Shown: positions 8,473 to 16,616 of the stretch, piece after piece
Layout: each line of letters opens with the position of its first letter
Numbering within the stretch: the first letter of the stretch is position 1
Assembly: GCA_016219545.1 (NCBI GenBank)
Contig: JACRMH010000012.1
Span: forward strand, 1 to 64,000
Direction of reading: 5' to 3'
DNA from: Chloroflexota bacterium
GTDB lineage: Bacteria > Chloroflexota > Anaerolineae > Anaerolineales > Villigracilaceae
DNA: 64,000 bases
Translations under genes and position numbers: made by a program
Notes under the pieces: generated by a model
Seen by the model: only the letters and a program-made list of their open reading frames with translations
Databases searched by the model: none
Told to the model about the DNA's origin: nothing

Positions 8473-9213
8473 TTATGCGGGTACAGCCTGTTGTTTTGCG
8501 CGTAAATCTTTTATTAAGAAGGGCAGATAGAGGATAAAGAAAATGGCGAACCCAATCGCTTCCAATTCAAAGATATACCACGGCCAGGGCGCGAGAGCAT
8601 CCAGCAGGGTGGGGAAATCCGGCTTGCCTGCCACGAAAAGGTAGTTGCTGCCAATGGCAAGGTTGAGGAAGAAGATGGGGATCATGTACAGATTCGTCCA
8701 GATGAAGACCCGCTTGAAGGATTGAAGGGTGGGACGGAACCCCTCAACAACCGTCATGTAGATCGCGATGTTGATCAACAATCCATGCGCGATAAAAGTC
8801 TGCATAATGCGGAAGTGTGGAAAGTTATACGCGGCGGCGTCGGCTGGGGTGAGAACGGCCTGCATCGCTCCGCCAAGCCCCATGAAGTAAACCAACTCAT
8901 AAATGGTGTAATTTTTTGTAATGAGCATATACGCTGAAAGCCAGATGATGACGCTGCACATGTGGAGCGGAAGCATGGTTTGTATATTCCAAATGCCCCA
9001 GTAGACAGACCAAATGTGCAGGGCGGTTTCATTCACGACAATCGCAATCGCAAATATCCAGCGGACAGTTTTCTTTTCGTTTTCGCCCCATACATTACGG
9101 AAGTATAAATATGAAAAACAACATAGGGTGATGATGGAGATCGCGATCAGGTGCGGAGTACCAAAGAGTACAAAGGGCGAGCCGTCATATACAAGTGCGA
9201 AATACTTTTCCAT
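8473..9213 (-). CDS. TIGR02206/YwaF-type integral membrane protein
   Basis: A 246-aa protein with six to seven membrane segments. The N-terminal F-V-L-F-G-T-P-H-L motif, the L-H-M-C-S segment (about residues 81-85) and E-L-V-Y-F-M-G-L-G-G resemble the conserved TIGR02206 (YwaF, TP0381) family, whose function is unknown. ATG 9213 is preceded by AAGGAG. It is the last gene of a three-gene minus-strand unit with the phosphatase-like gene 15 bp upstream and ybaK before that. Confidence 0.75.
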   Translation of the reverse strand: MEKYFALVYDGSPFVLFGTPHLIAISIITLCCFSYLYFRNVWGENEKKTVRWIFAIAIVVNETALHIWSVYWGIWNIQTMLPLHMCSVIIWLSAYMLITKNYTIYELVYFMGLGGAMQAVLTPADAAAYNFPHFRIMQTFIAHGLLINIAIYMTVVEGFRPTLQSFKRVFIWTNLYMIPIFFLNLAIGSNYLFVAGKPDFPTLLDALAPWPWYIFELEAIGFAIFFILYLPFLIKDLRAKQQAVPA

Positions 9214-9228
9214 GTTGATTTTCTCCTT

Positions 9229-9681
9229 TTATTTCTGCGCTATATTCTCTTCGATGAACTTTTCCCAAATGGGATATTCAACGGGATTCCATATTTGACG
9301 CAAATCTTTGAGCGCATCTTCTTTTTTCCAGCCGAGGCGATTGATCCGATAGAGAGTCGCAAACCCTGTTGCGCGATAATTCGCCTGACAATGCACGAGC
9401 ACCTTTTCGTTTTTGTGTCTGTCCATGATACTCATGAATTCACTTAAATTCTCCGCGGTGGGGTTGCTCCATTCCACTGGAATGTTGTAATAGCGAATAG
9501 ACTGCGCTTCCACCAAATCTTTTTCGTTTGGCATCCAGCCTTCCGATTTGGATGTGGCGAGGTTGACCACCACCTGCACGCCTTTTTCAGCAACGGATGA
9601 TACTTGCTCCGGCGTGGGCATTCCGCTTGTGAACAAACTTTCGCTCAGTTTCAAGAAGTTGTAAATTTTTTCCATCATCAT
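9229..9681 (-). CDS. Protein tyrosine/dual-specificity phosphatase-like protein
   Basis: A 148-150-aa cytosolic protein with the cysteine phosphatase P-loop H-C-Q-A-N-Y-R-A-T (HCX5R, about residues 98-106), preceded by K-V-L-V. An upstream V-E-W-S-N-P segment may be the general-acid loop, although the Asp is not obvious. Members of this small family (beta-lactamase-hydrolase-like/DSP-like) occur widely and have rarely been assayed. Three consecutive ATGs are possible. The first (9681) overlaps the YbaK stop as ATGA; the third (9675) has the best spacing from AGGTGA. Translational coupling to ybaK is likely. Confidence 0.8.
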   Translation of the reverse strand: MMMEKIYNFLKLSESLFTSGMPTPEQVSSVAEKGVQVVVNLATSKSEGWMPNEKDLVEAQSIRYYNIPVEWSNPTAENLSEFMSIMDRHKNEKVLVHCQANYRATGFATLYRINRLGWKKEDALKDLRQIWNPVEYPIWEKFIEENIAQK

Positions 9682-10151
9682 TTCACCTGTGCAATTTTTC
9701 CGTTCGTCATTTTTTGCAGGTCTTCGGTCTTTAATTCAAAGATGGCATTCGGGGTTCCGGCCGCCGCCCAGATGGTTTGATAGGAAAGGAAATCTTCATC
9801 GAGATAAGTTTCCATCTTTTCAACGTGACCGATGGGAGGCACGCCTCCAATGGCATAGCCGGTCACTGTTCGCACGAAATCTGCATCTGCCCGCCCAATG
9901 GATTCCCCCGCATACCCGCTGATGCGTTTCTCGTCCACGCGGTTGACTCCACTGGTGAGGACGAGGATCGGTTTGCCGCTGGTCTTGCCGCGAAAGATCA
10001 ACGATTTGACGATCTGTCCCAATTCACAGCCGGCCCGGTCCGCGGCTTCCTGAGCCGTGCGCGTGGACTCGGCATGTTCAATGACCGTGTAGTTATATCC
10101 AAGCGAGTTGAGCAAATCCTGTATCTTTTGGGCAGATGTGGAAAGCGGCAT
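9678..10151 (-). CDS. YbaK/EbsC-type aminoacyl-tRNA deacylase
   Basis: About 157 aa of the YbaK/ProX/EbsC fold, which hydrolyses misacylated tRNAs (for example Cys-tRNA-Pro) in trans. Seen: T-A-Q-E-A-A-D near residue 33, the conserved Lys in I-V-K-S-L-I-F that lies in the active-site cleft, V-L-T-S-G, and G-Y-A-I-G-G-V-P-P-I-G-H, a strong family signature. I chose ATG 10151 because AAGGTG lies six bases upstream. A longer reading to 10214 has no ribosome site. The exact mischarged substrate is not predictable. Confidence 0.87.
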   Translation of the reverse strand: MPLSTSAQKIQDLLNSLGYNYTVIEHAESTRTAQEAADRAGCELGQIVKSLIFRGKTSGKPILVLTSGVNRVDEKRISGYAGESIGRADADFVRTVTGYAIGGVPPIGHVEKMETYLDEDFLSYQTIWAAAGTPNAIFELKTEDLQKMTNGKIAQVK

Positions 10152-10304
10152 GAAGTTCACCTTGTCTTCGATGTTATGATTTGCCGAGTATATCAAACTT
10201 ATCGCTTGTCTCATAAATAAGTAAACTTCTTGTTGAAAATCGCGAGTAAAAAAGGCAACTTTTGTTTACCAAATCATGCGATACTATGTAAAAAGGATTT
10301 ATAG

Positions 10305-10985
10305 ATGCCCACTCAGGAACAAATCTATCAAACAGAAGCCGAGCAATACGAAGCGCTGGTCTCGCGCGAAGACCATGAAGGAAACATTCAACGCGCGTTG
10401 GATGAGATCATCAACGTGGACGGTTTGGATGTGCTTGACCTTGGTGCAGGGACGGGGAGGTTGGCAGGGTTGCTGGCTCCGCGAGTCAAGTCCATGCGCG
10501 CCTTTGACTTGTCTGCGCACATGTTGAAAGTTACGCAGGAAAAATTAAAGCAGAAGAGTTTGACGGCAGTTGCAGACCATCGTTCCCTTCCGCTGCCGTC
10601 ACAGTGCGCTGACTTGATGGTTTCAGGTTGGAGCGTGAGTTATCTCGCAGTGTGGAATCCACTCACATGGCGGGTTGAGTTGGAAAAATGGTTGGGCGAA
10701 GCAAAACGCGTCTTAAGACCGAACAGCTTCATCGTCCTGTTTGAATCGCTGGGCACGGGGAATGAGTCGCCTGTTAAGTTGGAACATCTCAAGGATTTTT
10801 ATCCCTGGCTGGATGAAGTCGGATTCCAAAATAATTGGATCCGCACAGACTATAGATTCGATTCTGTTCAGCAGTCTTTGGAGATCGCGGGATTCTTTTT
10901 CGGCACTGATATGGCAAAAAAGATCAGGCAGAATAGTTGGACTATTCTGCCTGAGTGTACCGGCGTTTGGTGGATGAAGATCTAA
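10305..10985 (+). CDS. Class I SAM-dependent methyltransferase
   Basis: A 226-aa cytosolic methyltransferase. Motif I is L-D-L-G-A-G-T-G-R-L (about residues 44-53), followed by the acidic end of strand 2 (A-F-D-L-S), motif III around V-A-D-H-R-S-L-P, and the S-G-W-S-V-S-Y post-motif. The Methyltransf_11/25 fold is clear; the substrate is not. Its last four bases overlap the convergent membrane-protein gene at 10982. Confidence 0.85.
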   Translation: MPTQEQIYQTEAEQYEALVSREDHEGNIQRALDEIINVDGLDVLDLGAGTGRLAGLLAPRVKSMRAFDLSAHMLKVTQEKLKQKSLTAVADHRSLPLPSQCADLMVSGWSVSYLAVWNPLTWRVELEKWLGEAKRVLRPNSFIVLFESLGTGNESPVKLEHLKDFYPWLDEVGFQNNWIRTDYRFDSVQQSLEIAGFFFGTDMAKKIRQNSWTILPECTGVWWMKI

Positions 10986-11599
10986 AACCTTAGCACGCCA
11001 TCGCTGCCCACATGAGGGACATTATGATGAGACTTCCTTCTTTTTCTTTTGTGAAACTTTCTGGATATGAACTTCGCAATAGAAGCGAATATCACCAGCG
11101 CAATTACGCCGGCGAACAGCCATTTTGTCATTGTTAAAAGCATTGTGAGCCATGCAAGGATGGCTGGCGTGGAAGGGAAGACCCAAAGCATGGATATGAT
11201 GCCGAGGTTTTCGAGCAGGTCGAACAGCAACATGCCGAAAGGCAGGAGGTTTAGTTTTAATAAATTGTCGTTGTTGGGAAAGGACAGACCTACAAGCAAG
11301 GTGATCACAAAGCTAAAGAAAAATGAATACACAACGGGGAAGGCAACATCTACTGAAAATTCCGTGTTGAGATAAATTGAGCGCGCTACATCCCCATACC
11401 TGGCGATCATGTCAAAGGCCGTTTGCGGCGTATAGAAGAGCATCAAGTCCAGCAGTTTGGTGTTGGGAGATTTTTCGGTTATGGATCTTTCGATGGACGG
11501 CATGATGTAGCCCATAAAGAATCCATAAAGTAAAAACAATACAAAAATTAACCAGCCGGTTGTAAACTTTTTCAATTTGCGGGAAAATTTATTGAGCAT
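10982..11599 (-). CDS. Membrane protein of unknown function, 205 aa
   Basis: Four to five predicted membrane helices. An N-terminal basic stretch (R-K-L-K-K) is followed by a helix, a loop with P-N-T-K-L-L-D-L-M and A-R-Y-G, three further helices and a basic His/Lys/Arg-rich tail (K-F-H-K-R-K-R-R-K-S-H-H). I do not recognise the family. It stands alone, convergent with the methyltransferase with a 4-bp overlap. The 11600-11770 stretch upstream holds no gene that I can support. Confidence 0.65.
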   Translation of the reverse strand: MLNKFSRKLKKFTTGWLIFVLFLLYGFFMGYIMPSIERSITEKSPNTKLLDLMLFYTPQTAFDMIARYGDVARSIYLNTEFSVDVAFPVVYSFFFSFVITLLVGLSFPNNDNLLKLNLLPFGMLLFDLLENLGIISMLWVFPSTPAILAWLTMLLTMTKWLFAGVIALVIFASIAKFISRKFHKRKRRKSHHNVPHVGSDGVLRF

Positions 11600-11775
11600 T
11601 CTTTTTCCTTTGAATCAGAAAATATAATTCAAGACCGCATTATAAACTGAACTACCTCCTGTGGACAGAGACACCGTGAAAAGCAGGCAAAAACTCCGTG
11701 AATTAGCGTCTCAGTGGTTCAGAAAAGATTATCTGTACGTTTATTTCGCGATTTATGCATAGGTCGATTTAATAA

Positions 11776-11808
11776 AAAAAGTCACCAGACCGTATCTGAT
11801 GACTTTTG
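11776..11808 (-). terminator. Terminator of the pirin gene
   Basis: On the minus strand AAAGTCATCAGA-TAC-GGTCTGGTGACTTT runs into seven T residues. It begins just after the pirin stop codon. Confidence 0.7.
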
Positions 11809-11811
11809 GTA

Positions 11812-12654
11812 TTACTTTATAAAAGTCCCGTTTTGGATTTCCAAAATGGTTTGTTTGATCTCTGCGACCGTGTTCATGACGAATGGTCCATAAGGGACAA
11901 TGGGTTCTTTGAACGGTGCGCCTGCGATGAGCATGAATTGAACTCCGGTTTCGGTGCTGACTTCGATGCTGTCCCCGTCGTCATTGAAGAATACCATCTG
12001 AACGGATTCAACAGCTTCGCCCGCAAAACTTCCTTCCCCCTCGAAAACATAAGCCAGCGCAGTATGTCCCTCAGGGATGGGGTAAACGAACTTTGAGCCC
12101 GGAGCCAGCTTCACGTCCATGTAAAGAGGCGAGGCAGCTATTTCTGTCACAGGGCCGCGGATGCCATCCAATTCTCCGGCCACGATCCGCACACTGGCGC
12201 CATCTTTTTCTACTACAGGGATGGTGGATGACTTTACACTGCGGTAACTGGGCGGTCCCATTTTTTGCGCGGCGGGCAGGTTGACCCAAAGTTGGAAGCC
12301 ATAAATGTTTCCGCTAGTCTCACTGCGGCGCGGCATTGCTTCGTGCAGAATTCCGCGCCCGCTCGTCATCCACTGCACATCGCCGGGAGTGATGCGGTCT
12401 TCGTTGCCGAGGCTGTCGCGATGGTTGACCGAGCCTTCCAGCATGTAGGTCACTGTGTCAATGCCGCGGTGCGGGTGCATGGGGAATCCGCGCACGGGAC
12501 CTTCCAGTGGGTCATTAAAAGCAAAATGGTCGAAGAGTAAAAAGGGATCGTACTCGTTGGTGGCGAGGGGGGCAATGGAGCGCCTCAATAAAACGCCCGC
12601 GCCTTCGATCACAAGTTTCGGTTTGATGGTGTAAAAAACTGATCTGTTGGTCAT
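11812..12654 (-). CDS. Pirin family protein
   Basis: A 280-aa bicupin of the pirin family; bacterial members include quercetin 2,3-dioxygenases, others are of unknown activity. Seen in the N-terminal cupin: D-P-F-L-L-F-D-H-F, then the metal-binding series G-F-P-M-H-P-H-R-G-I-D-T-V-T-Y (about residues 57-71), W-M-T-S-G-R-G-I-L-H-E and an N-L-P-A-A-Q-K motif. The His residues for the Fe/Mn/Ni site are all present. The C-terminal cupin ends in I-A-G-A-P-F-K-E-P-I-V-P-Y-G-P-F-V-M-N, typical of the family. No good ribosome site was seen. It follows the kinase gene by 38 bp. Confidence 0.9.
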   Translation of the reverse strand: MTNRSVFYTIKPKLVIEGAGVLLRRSIAPLATNEYDPFLLFDHFAFNDPLEGPVRGFPMHPHRGIDTVTYMLEGSVNHRDSLGNEDRITPGDVQWMTSGRGILHEAMPRRSETSGNIYGFQLWVNLPAAQKMGPPSYRSVKSSTIPVVEKDGASVRIVAGELDGIRGPVTEIAASPLYMDVKLAPGSKFVYPIPEGHTALAYVFEGEGSFAGEAVESVQMVFFNDDGDSIEVSTETGVQFMLIAGAPFKEPIVPYGPFVMNTVAEIKQTILEIQNGTFIK

Positions 12655-12692
12655 GCAGGTTTGACGATGCGAGGAGGGGGAGTATTACGAAG

Positions 12693-13277
12693 TTACAATC
12701 TTTCAAGGATCATGGGGACGCTGTGCGGGTAATCCAAACTTTCCTGCGAGATGTCCAGCCTGAGAATCTTTTCTTCTGAAATGGATTCCAGCCACTCGTT
12801 CATGAATCTGCTCAATGAGTCCGCGTCTTCACCGGACGCGATGTTGATCCTGTTTCGAGAAGCGAGTCTCTCGCTGATGGTTTTGGCAGACGCGCTCAAG
12901 GCGATGATCAGGTCTGGAGGCGGGAGCAGGCTGCGGGTCAATGTATAGAAGCGTTCACAGAGATCGAACTCCTCATTTGTCAGCCATCCATGTTGATGGA
13001 AGAGTCGCGTGAAGCCGTGAAAATCCAAGTCGAGTCCGCCATCCATTAATGCAGGCTTATTACTCAGGCGCAGTTCGCGTTCCTGTTCGGCACGATAAAG
13101 AAGATAATCAAGTTGATTTGCGAGCGCGTATTTGGGGTCTTGTTTGAAGAGAGTTTGAAAAGGTCTTTCGTTATGTTGTTCGTATGCGATCGAGAACTTG
13201 TGTTGGGCGCATAACGCACGCGCCAGGCTGGTCTTTCCAACCCCGCTTGGACCAACGATGACGACCAATTTATTCAT
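12693..13277 (-). CDS. Deoxynucleoside-kinase-like P-loop NTPase
   Basis: A 194-aa P-loop protein. Walker A is G-P-S-G-V-G-K-T-S (residues 9-17). A mid-protein M-D-G-G-L-D-L-D-F-H-G segment and a lid-like L-A-S-R-N-R-I-N-I segment are arranged as in deoxynucleoside or small-molecule kinases. The phosphate acceptor is not identifiable. Its start overlaps the stop of the metallophosphoesterase gene by 8 bp, so these two are translationally coupled. Confidence 0.7.
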   Translation of the reverse strand: MNKLVVIVGPSGVGKTSLARALCAQHKFSIAYEQHNERPFQTLFKQDPKYALANQLDYLLYRAEQERELRLSNKPALMDGGLDLDFHGFTRLFHQHGWLTNEEFDLCERFYTLTRSLLPPPDLIIALSASAKTISERLASRNRINIASGEDADSLSRFMNEWLESISEEKILRLDISQESLDYPHSVPMILERL

Positions 13278-14010
13278 GGGTTGAATATTGTTTCAACCAC
13301 CAGGCCGCGCTGGGGAGTCCGCTTTCGGCGACGATCCTCAGTAATTCAGCGGTATCAAAATATACGCGGCGCAGGTCCACATCCAAAGAATTCCCGCTTT
13401 GACTGATAATGGTGTATTCAGCCCAGGGCAGCAAGATGGGAGTGCTCCCCGGCGAATAAGCGAATTCAAATGCATTCCCGACGCTGCCGGAATTTATAAT
13501 TAATTTATCTCCATGGCGGCGGTACATTTGAATGTGGGAATGGCCGCCGATAAATACGTCTGCTTTTTGCCCTGCAAAGTATTTATCCAGCAGGCGGGCT
13601 TCTGTGCTTGCCTGAATGATGTGGGTGTTCGAGAGCGGCGACCCGTGAAAGAAAAGGATTTTCACTCCGTTCGGCAGGACGATCTCGTGGTTGGCTTCGA
13701 AGGCTTCGATCTGCTTTAGGTCATCGGCTGATAGTTGTTTTCGGCACCAGTATAGATCGGGAATGAGATGACTCGTGATCTCGAAATCCTCAGCGCATTC
13801 GGGGTCCAGCAAGGCTGCTTCATGATTCCCCTTGATGAAGATGCAGTTCAAACCGCGTAAAGCATCCAGCACCTCTTTGGGTTGCGGACCAAGAGTAACG
13901 GTATCGCCGAGGCAGACGATCTGGTCTACGTTTTGTGAGCTAATATCCGCAAGCACGGCTTGTAAGGCTGTAAAGTTGCCGTGTATATCCGAGATGACTG
14001 CAATACGCAT
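13270..14010 (-). CDS. Metallophosphoesterase (YfcE/MJ0936-like)
   Basis: About 246 aa of the calcineurin-like phosphoesterase fold, dinuclear metal-dependent. Motifs in order: I-S-D-I-H-G-N (residues 6-12), C-L-G-D-T-V (about 33-38), I-K-G-N-H-E-A (about 60-66), F-F-H-G-S-P and F-I-G-G-H-S-H-I-Q (about 153-161), then I-I-N-S-G-S-V-G. Together they supply all metal ligands of the family. Such proteins act on phosphodiesters or phosphoprotein substrates. I chose ATG 14010, with GGAAGG seven bases upstream, rather than 14034. Confidence 0.87.
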   Translation of the reverse strand: MRIAVISDIHGNFTALQAVLADISSQNVDQIVCLGDTVTLGPQPKEVLDALRGLNCIFIKGNHEAALLDPECAEDFEITSHLIPDLYWCRKQLSADDLKQIEAFEANHEIVLPNGVKILFFHGSPLSNTHIIQASTEARLLDKYFAGQKADVFIGGHSHIQMYRRHGDKLIINSGSVGNAFEFAYSPGSTPILLPWAEYTIISQSGNSLDVDLRRVYFDTAELLRIVAESGLPSAAWWLKQYSTHE

Positions 14011-14139
14011 GTTTTTACCTTCCAACGCTGACATGGGTCAATTGTACACGAATGTGCTACGGGGTAAAATGATTGCAAAGTCGTACAATGGTACTTGAAA
14101 CAGATTACGCATGAGTTCTTGCACTGGTGGATGCAATTC

Positions 14140-14209
14140 AGCCACAGAGTTCACTGAGCCCTTTGAGAAAAGAATCTTAGATTTCTTACTCTCTGTGGTC
14201 TCAGTGGCA
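14140..14209. repeat. Dispersed palindromic repeat (CCACAGAG type)
   Basis: GCCACAGAG with TTCACTGAG on the left and CTCTGTGG with TCTCAGTGGC on the right form an imperfect inverted repeat about 70 nt long, in the gap between the phosphoesterase promoter and manA. It has the look of the short 'CCACAGAG...CTCTGTGG' intergenic repeats common in environmental genomes. No gene is visible in 14011-14252. Confidence 0.5.
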
Positions 14210-14252
14210 AAAGGACTTTCACTAGTGGACTATTCTTTATTGAGGTTTGGAT

Positions 14253-15197
14253 ATGAGGCTGAATTCATTTTTGAAATTGACCCCTGAGTATCGTGATTAT
14301 GTGTGGGGCGGCGACCGCCTGCGGCCGGGACATCATCCCACCGCCGAGGCTTGGGTGGTTTGGGAGGGGGATCGGATCGAAGGTGGAGAGTTGGCAGGCA
14401 AAACGCTGGGTGAGGCCGCGAGTCAATTCGGCATTGAGCTGCTGGGCAGCCGGGTTTATGCCCGCACTCAAGGGCGCTTTCCTTTGCTTGTGAAGCTATT
14501 AGATTGCGCGCAGTGGTTATCTTTACAAGTCCATCCGAATGATAAGCAGGCTGTGGAATTGGAAGGCGCTGGTCAATTCGGCAAGACCGAAGCCTGGCAC
14601 ATCCTTGATGCCCAGCCCAATTCAAAATTGATCGCAGGGTTGAAACCGGGCACTTCGGCTGATGTGCTGGCAGACGCGATCCGCAATGGGACGGTTGAAG
14701 GGCTTTCGCAATATGTTTCGGTTGCGCCGGGAGATACTGTCTTCATGCCGGCAGGGACTCTCCATGCGCTGGGTCCCGGTCTGCTTGTGTATGAAGTTCA
14801 GCAGTCTTCGGATTTGACCTTCCGCGTCTACGATTGGGGACGCCCGCAAACAGCGACGCGCAGACTGCATATCGAAAAATCAATTCAAGTCACGCGACCC
14901 GATTTCACGTCAACGGTCCTTCCCATGCCGAACTGCGGTGACGGCACGAGTGACGAGCTTATACGCTGTGATTATTTCACTCTGGAGTTGCTCTCGGCTT
15001 CTTCCCACTCTATTGAATTGGATACAAAAAACGAAACCTTCCACGCGGTCACAGTGATCGAAGGGGAGGCTCGTTTGCAAGCTGGCGATGAAGATGTCGA
15101 ACTTGAGAAATTTCAAACTGCGTTGATACCTGCCAGTGTGGGCAGGTATCAACTTTTTCCTTTGGAGAAGTGTAAGGCGCTGAAGGCTAGCGGGTAG
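14253..15197 (+). CDS. manA: Mannose-6-phosphate isomerase, class I
   Basis: A 314-aa cytosolic zinc isomerase interconverting fructose-6-P and mannose-6-P, which feeds mannose and GDP-mannose synthesis. Seen: Y-V-W-G-G-D-R-L at the N-terminus, the zinc-site motif L-Q-V-H-P-N-D (about residues 91-97), K-T-E-A-W-H-I-L-D, the P-A-G-T-L-H-A-L segment with the distal His ligand (about 169-176), and Y-E-V-Q-Q-S-S-D-L-T-F-R-V-Y-D-W-G-R, the family's catalytic-Arg motif. Length fits the short bacterial form. ATG 14253 has GAGG seven bases upstream. Its last 37 codons are duplicated at 23908-24018, and they contain a perfect 13-bp inverted repeat (15122-15153). Confidence 0.92.
   Translation: MRLNSFLKLTPEYRDYVWGGDRLRPGHHPTAEAWVVWEGDRIEGGELAGKTLGEAASQFGIELLGSRVYARTQGRFPLLVKLLDCAQWLSLQVHPNDKQAVELEGAGQFGKTEAWHILDAQPNSKLIAGLKPGTSADVLADAIRNGTVEGLSQYVSVAPGDTVFMPAGTLHALGPGLLVYEVQQSSDLTFRVYDWGRPQTATRRLHIEKSIQVTRPDFTSTVLPMPNCGDGTSDELIRCDYFTLELLSASSHSIELDTKNETFHAVTVIEGEARLQAGDEDVELEKFQTALIPASVGRYQLFPLEKCKALKASG
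15122..15160 (+). other. Hairpin with T-tract inside the manA 3' end
   Basis: GTTGATACCTGCC (15122-15134), six-base loop, GGCAGGTATCAAC (15141-15153), then CTTTTTCC. This is a perfect 13-bp stem within coding sequence, 15 codons before the stop. The duplicate at 23944-23973 keeps a 12-bp stem with a changed loop. It could be a terminator-like structure or a hairpin used as a recombination target. Confidence 0.6.
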
Positions 15198-15225
15198 GAT
15201 AAAGATCGCCAATTTTATTTATAAA

Positions 15226-16509
15226 CTAGGGAGATACAAGCCAGCCGCGCGGTGTCATGTTCTCAATTACTTGCACCGCAATGGATTGATCTAAGTCAAC
15301 CCAAATGGTAAATGTCGTTTCGACATTTACCATTTGGGTTGTACTAATTACGAATTGATGACTGTTAGGCGCCCAGAATGGGCTAAAAGGAACATATAGA
15401 GTGTTATCGGCATAACCTTGTATGCATGTGTCAGTGATTTCTGCCGTTATTGTATCTAAAATTGCCAGGTGATATTCTTTGTACTGGTTAGTCAATAGCC
15501 AGAAAGCAACATATTTTTGATCTGGTGAAAAACTGTAATTCCGAATTCTCACTTGATCAAAGCTGTTTGTTAGATAGGTCAGTCGTGTAATCTTTCCATC
15601 ATAAGATACCTGATAAAGATCTCTAGACTCAGAACTGCTGGACGCTTCGATCAAAAAAGACTTGCCATCTGGCGCCCAAACAGGGTAACTTATTTCGCTT
15701 GCGCTGAAGGTGGGAATATTGAGAATGTTGTCTAGTCTTGCCAAAACCTTGCCGTTGCTCAAATCCCTAAGGAGTGTTCCTTCGCTATTCACCTCGTCAT
15801 GACTAAATCCAAAGTGAATTACCCGCGTCAGCGTCGGGTCAAAGAATAACTCGGCAAAAGATGTTTCATCCTGTTGATTATCTAAATCTATGTAATGATA
15901 CACACTTGGAAATACTGAATTTTTGTCTAGGCTATTTAGAGGCATCTCTTCGGTTTGCCCCGAGTTGACGTCAATAGTCATATATGAACCAAACCGGTTA
16001 TCGGCTTTTCCGATAATAAGCCGTTCGTTATCCAACCAGTTCCACGTGATCCACCCATTTTGCCAGGGGATTTTAGTCTTCTTCCCGTTGAACGTTGAAA
16101 TTACAAGTTCATGTACTTGGGGAAAATTCGCCTTGCTGTCTAATAAATACGCATACTTTTCACCGTTTGGCGATACTGAAGATTGAACAACATATTTGCT
16201 CTGGCTGGCGGCAATAGGCAAAGCTTTTCCAGTTTCCAAATCTAATAATGCATAGTCTGTATTATCTCCAGTTGCAAGAACAATTTTTCCCTTCAGTTCA
16301 GGCAATCCATCAGTCTTAATTTCTATGCATTTATTCGTCAAGACTGAAACAAGAACAGGTGTTGAGGAATTCACTGGCGAGACGGTGTTCACTGGCTGTA
16401 TTGTGTCAATTGGATATGTAGTTGGATTAGAAGTTATAGCCGGGATCGAATCGCAAGCACTCAAGATTAGCAACGTAAAAAAATAAACGATAAACATATT
16501 TTTTGTCAT
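15226..16509 (-). CDS. Beta-propeller lipoprotein (paralogue 1)
   Basis: A 427-aa surface lipoprotein. The signal peptide ends in L-S-A-C (Cys19), a Thr/Pro/Asn linker follows to about residue 55, then a WD40/TolB-like propeller with repeats such as S-P-N-G-E-K-Y-A-Y, A-P-D-G-K-S-F-L-I and S-P-D-Q-K-Y-V-A-F, ending in G-W-L-V-S-P. That C-terminus matches the paralogue at 24088-25356 (D-W-L-V-S-P). It is convergent with manA (28-bp gap) and downstream of the RHS gene on the same strand. AAGGA precedes the ATG. It probably binds a ligand or partner at the surface; no enzyme motif seen. Confidence 0.78.
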   Translation of the reverse strand: MTKNMFIVYFFTLLILSACDSIPAITSNPTTYPIDTIQPVNTVSPVNSSTPVLVSVLTNKCIEIKTDGLPELKGKIVLATGDNTDYALLDLETGKALPIAASQSKYVVQSSVSPNGEKYAYLLDSKANFPQVHELVISTFNGKKTKIPWQNGWITWNWLDNERLIIGKADNRFGSYMTIDVNSGQTEEMPLNSLDKNSVFPSVYHYIDLDNQQDETSFAELFFDPTLTRVIHFGFSHDEVNSEGTLLRDLSNGKVLARLDNILNIPTFSASEISYPVWAPDGKSFLIEASSSSESRDLYQVSYDGKITRLTYLTNSFDQVRIRNYSFSPDQKYVAFWLLTNQYKEYHLAILDTITAEITDTCIQGYADNTLYVPFSPFWAPNSHQFVISTTQMVNVETTFTIWVDLDQSIAVQVIENMTPRGWLVSP

Positions 16510-16616
16510 GATACTTTTCCTTGGTTATTTGCACACTGCGTCAATCAATTTTAGGTCGGTATATTTCCAAGTCTGTCAAATAATATTTTTTGGAAAGCGT
16601 GTAAATTGTACATGAC

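Noticed and set aside
11600..11770. Gene or RNA between the 205-aa membrane protein and pirin
   Set aside because: No frame with a start and ribosome site and no RNA motif.
15226..16509. Immunity protein for the RHS tip
   Set aside because: It is a lipoprotein propeller with several paralogues beyond the RHS gene, unlike small dedicated immunity proteins. Not excluded, but unsupported.
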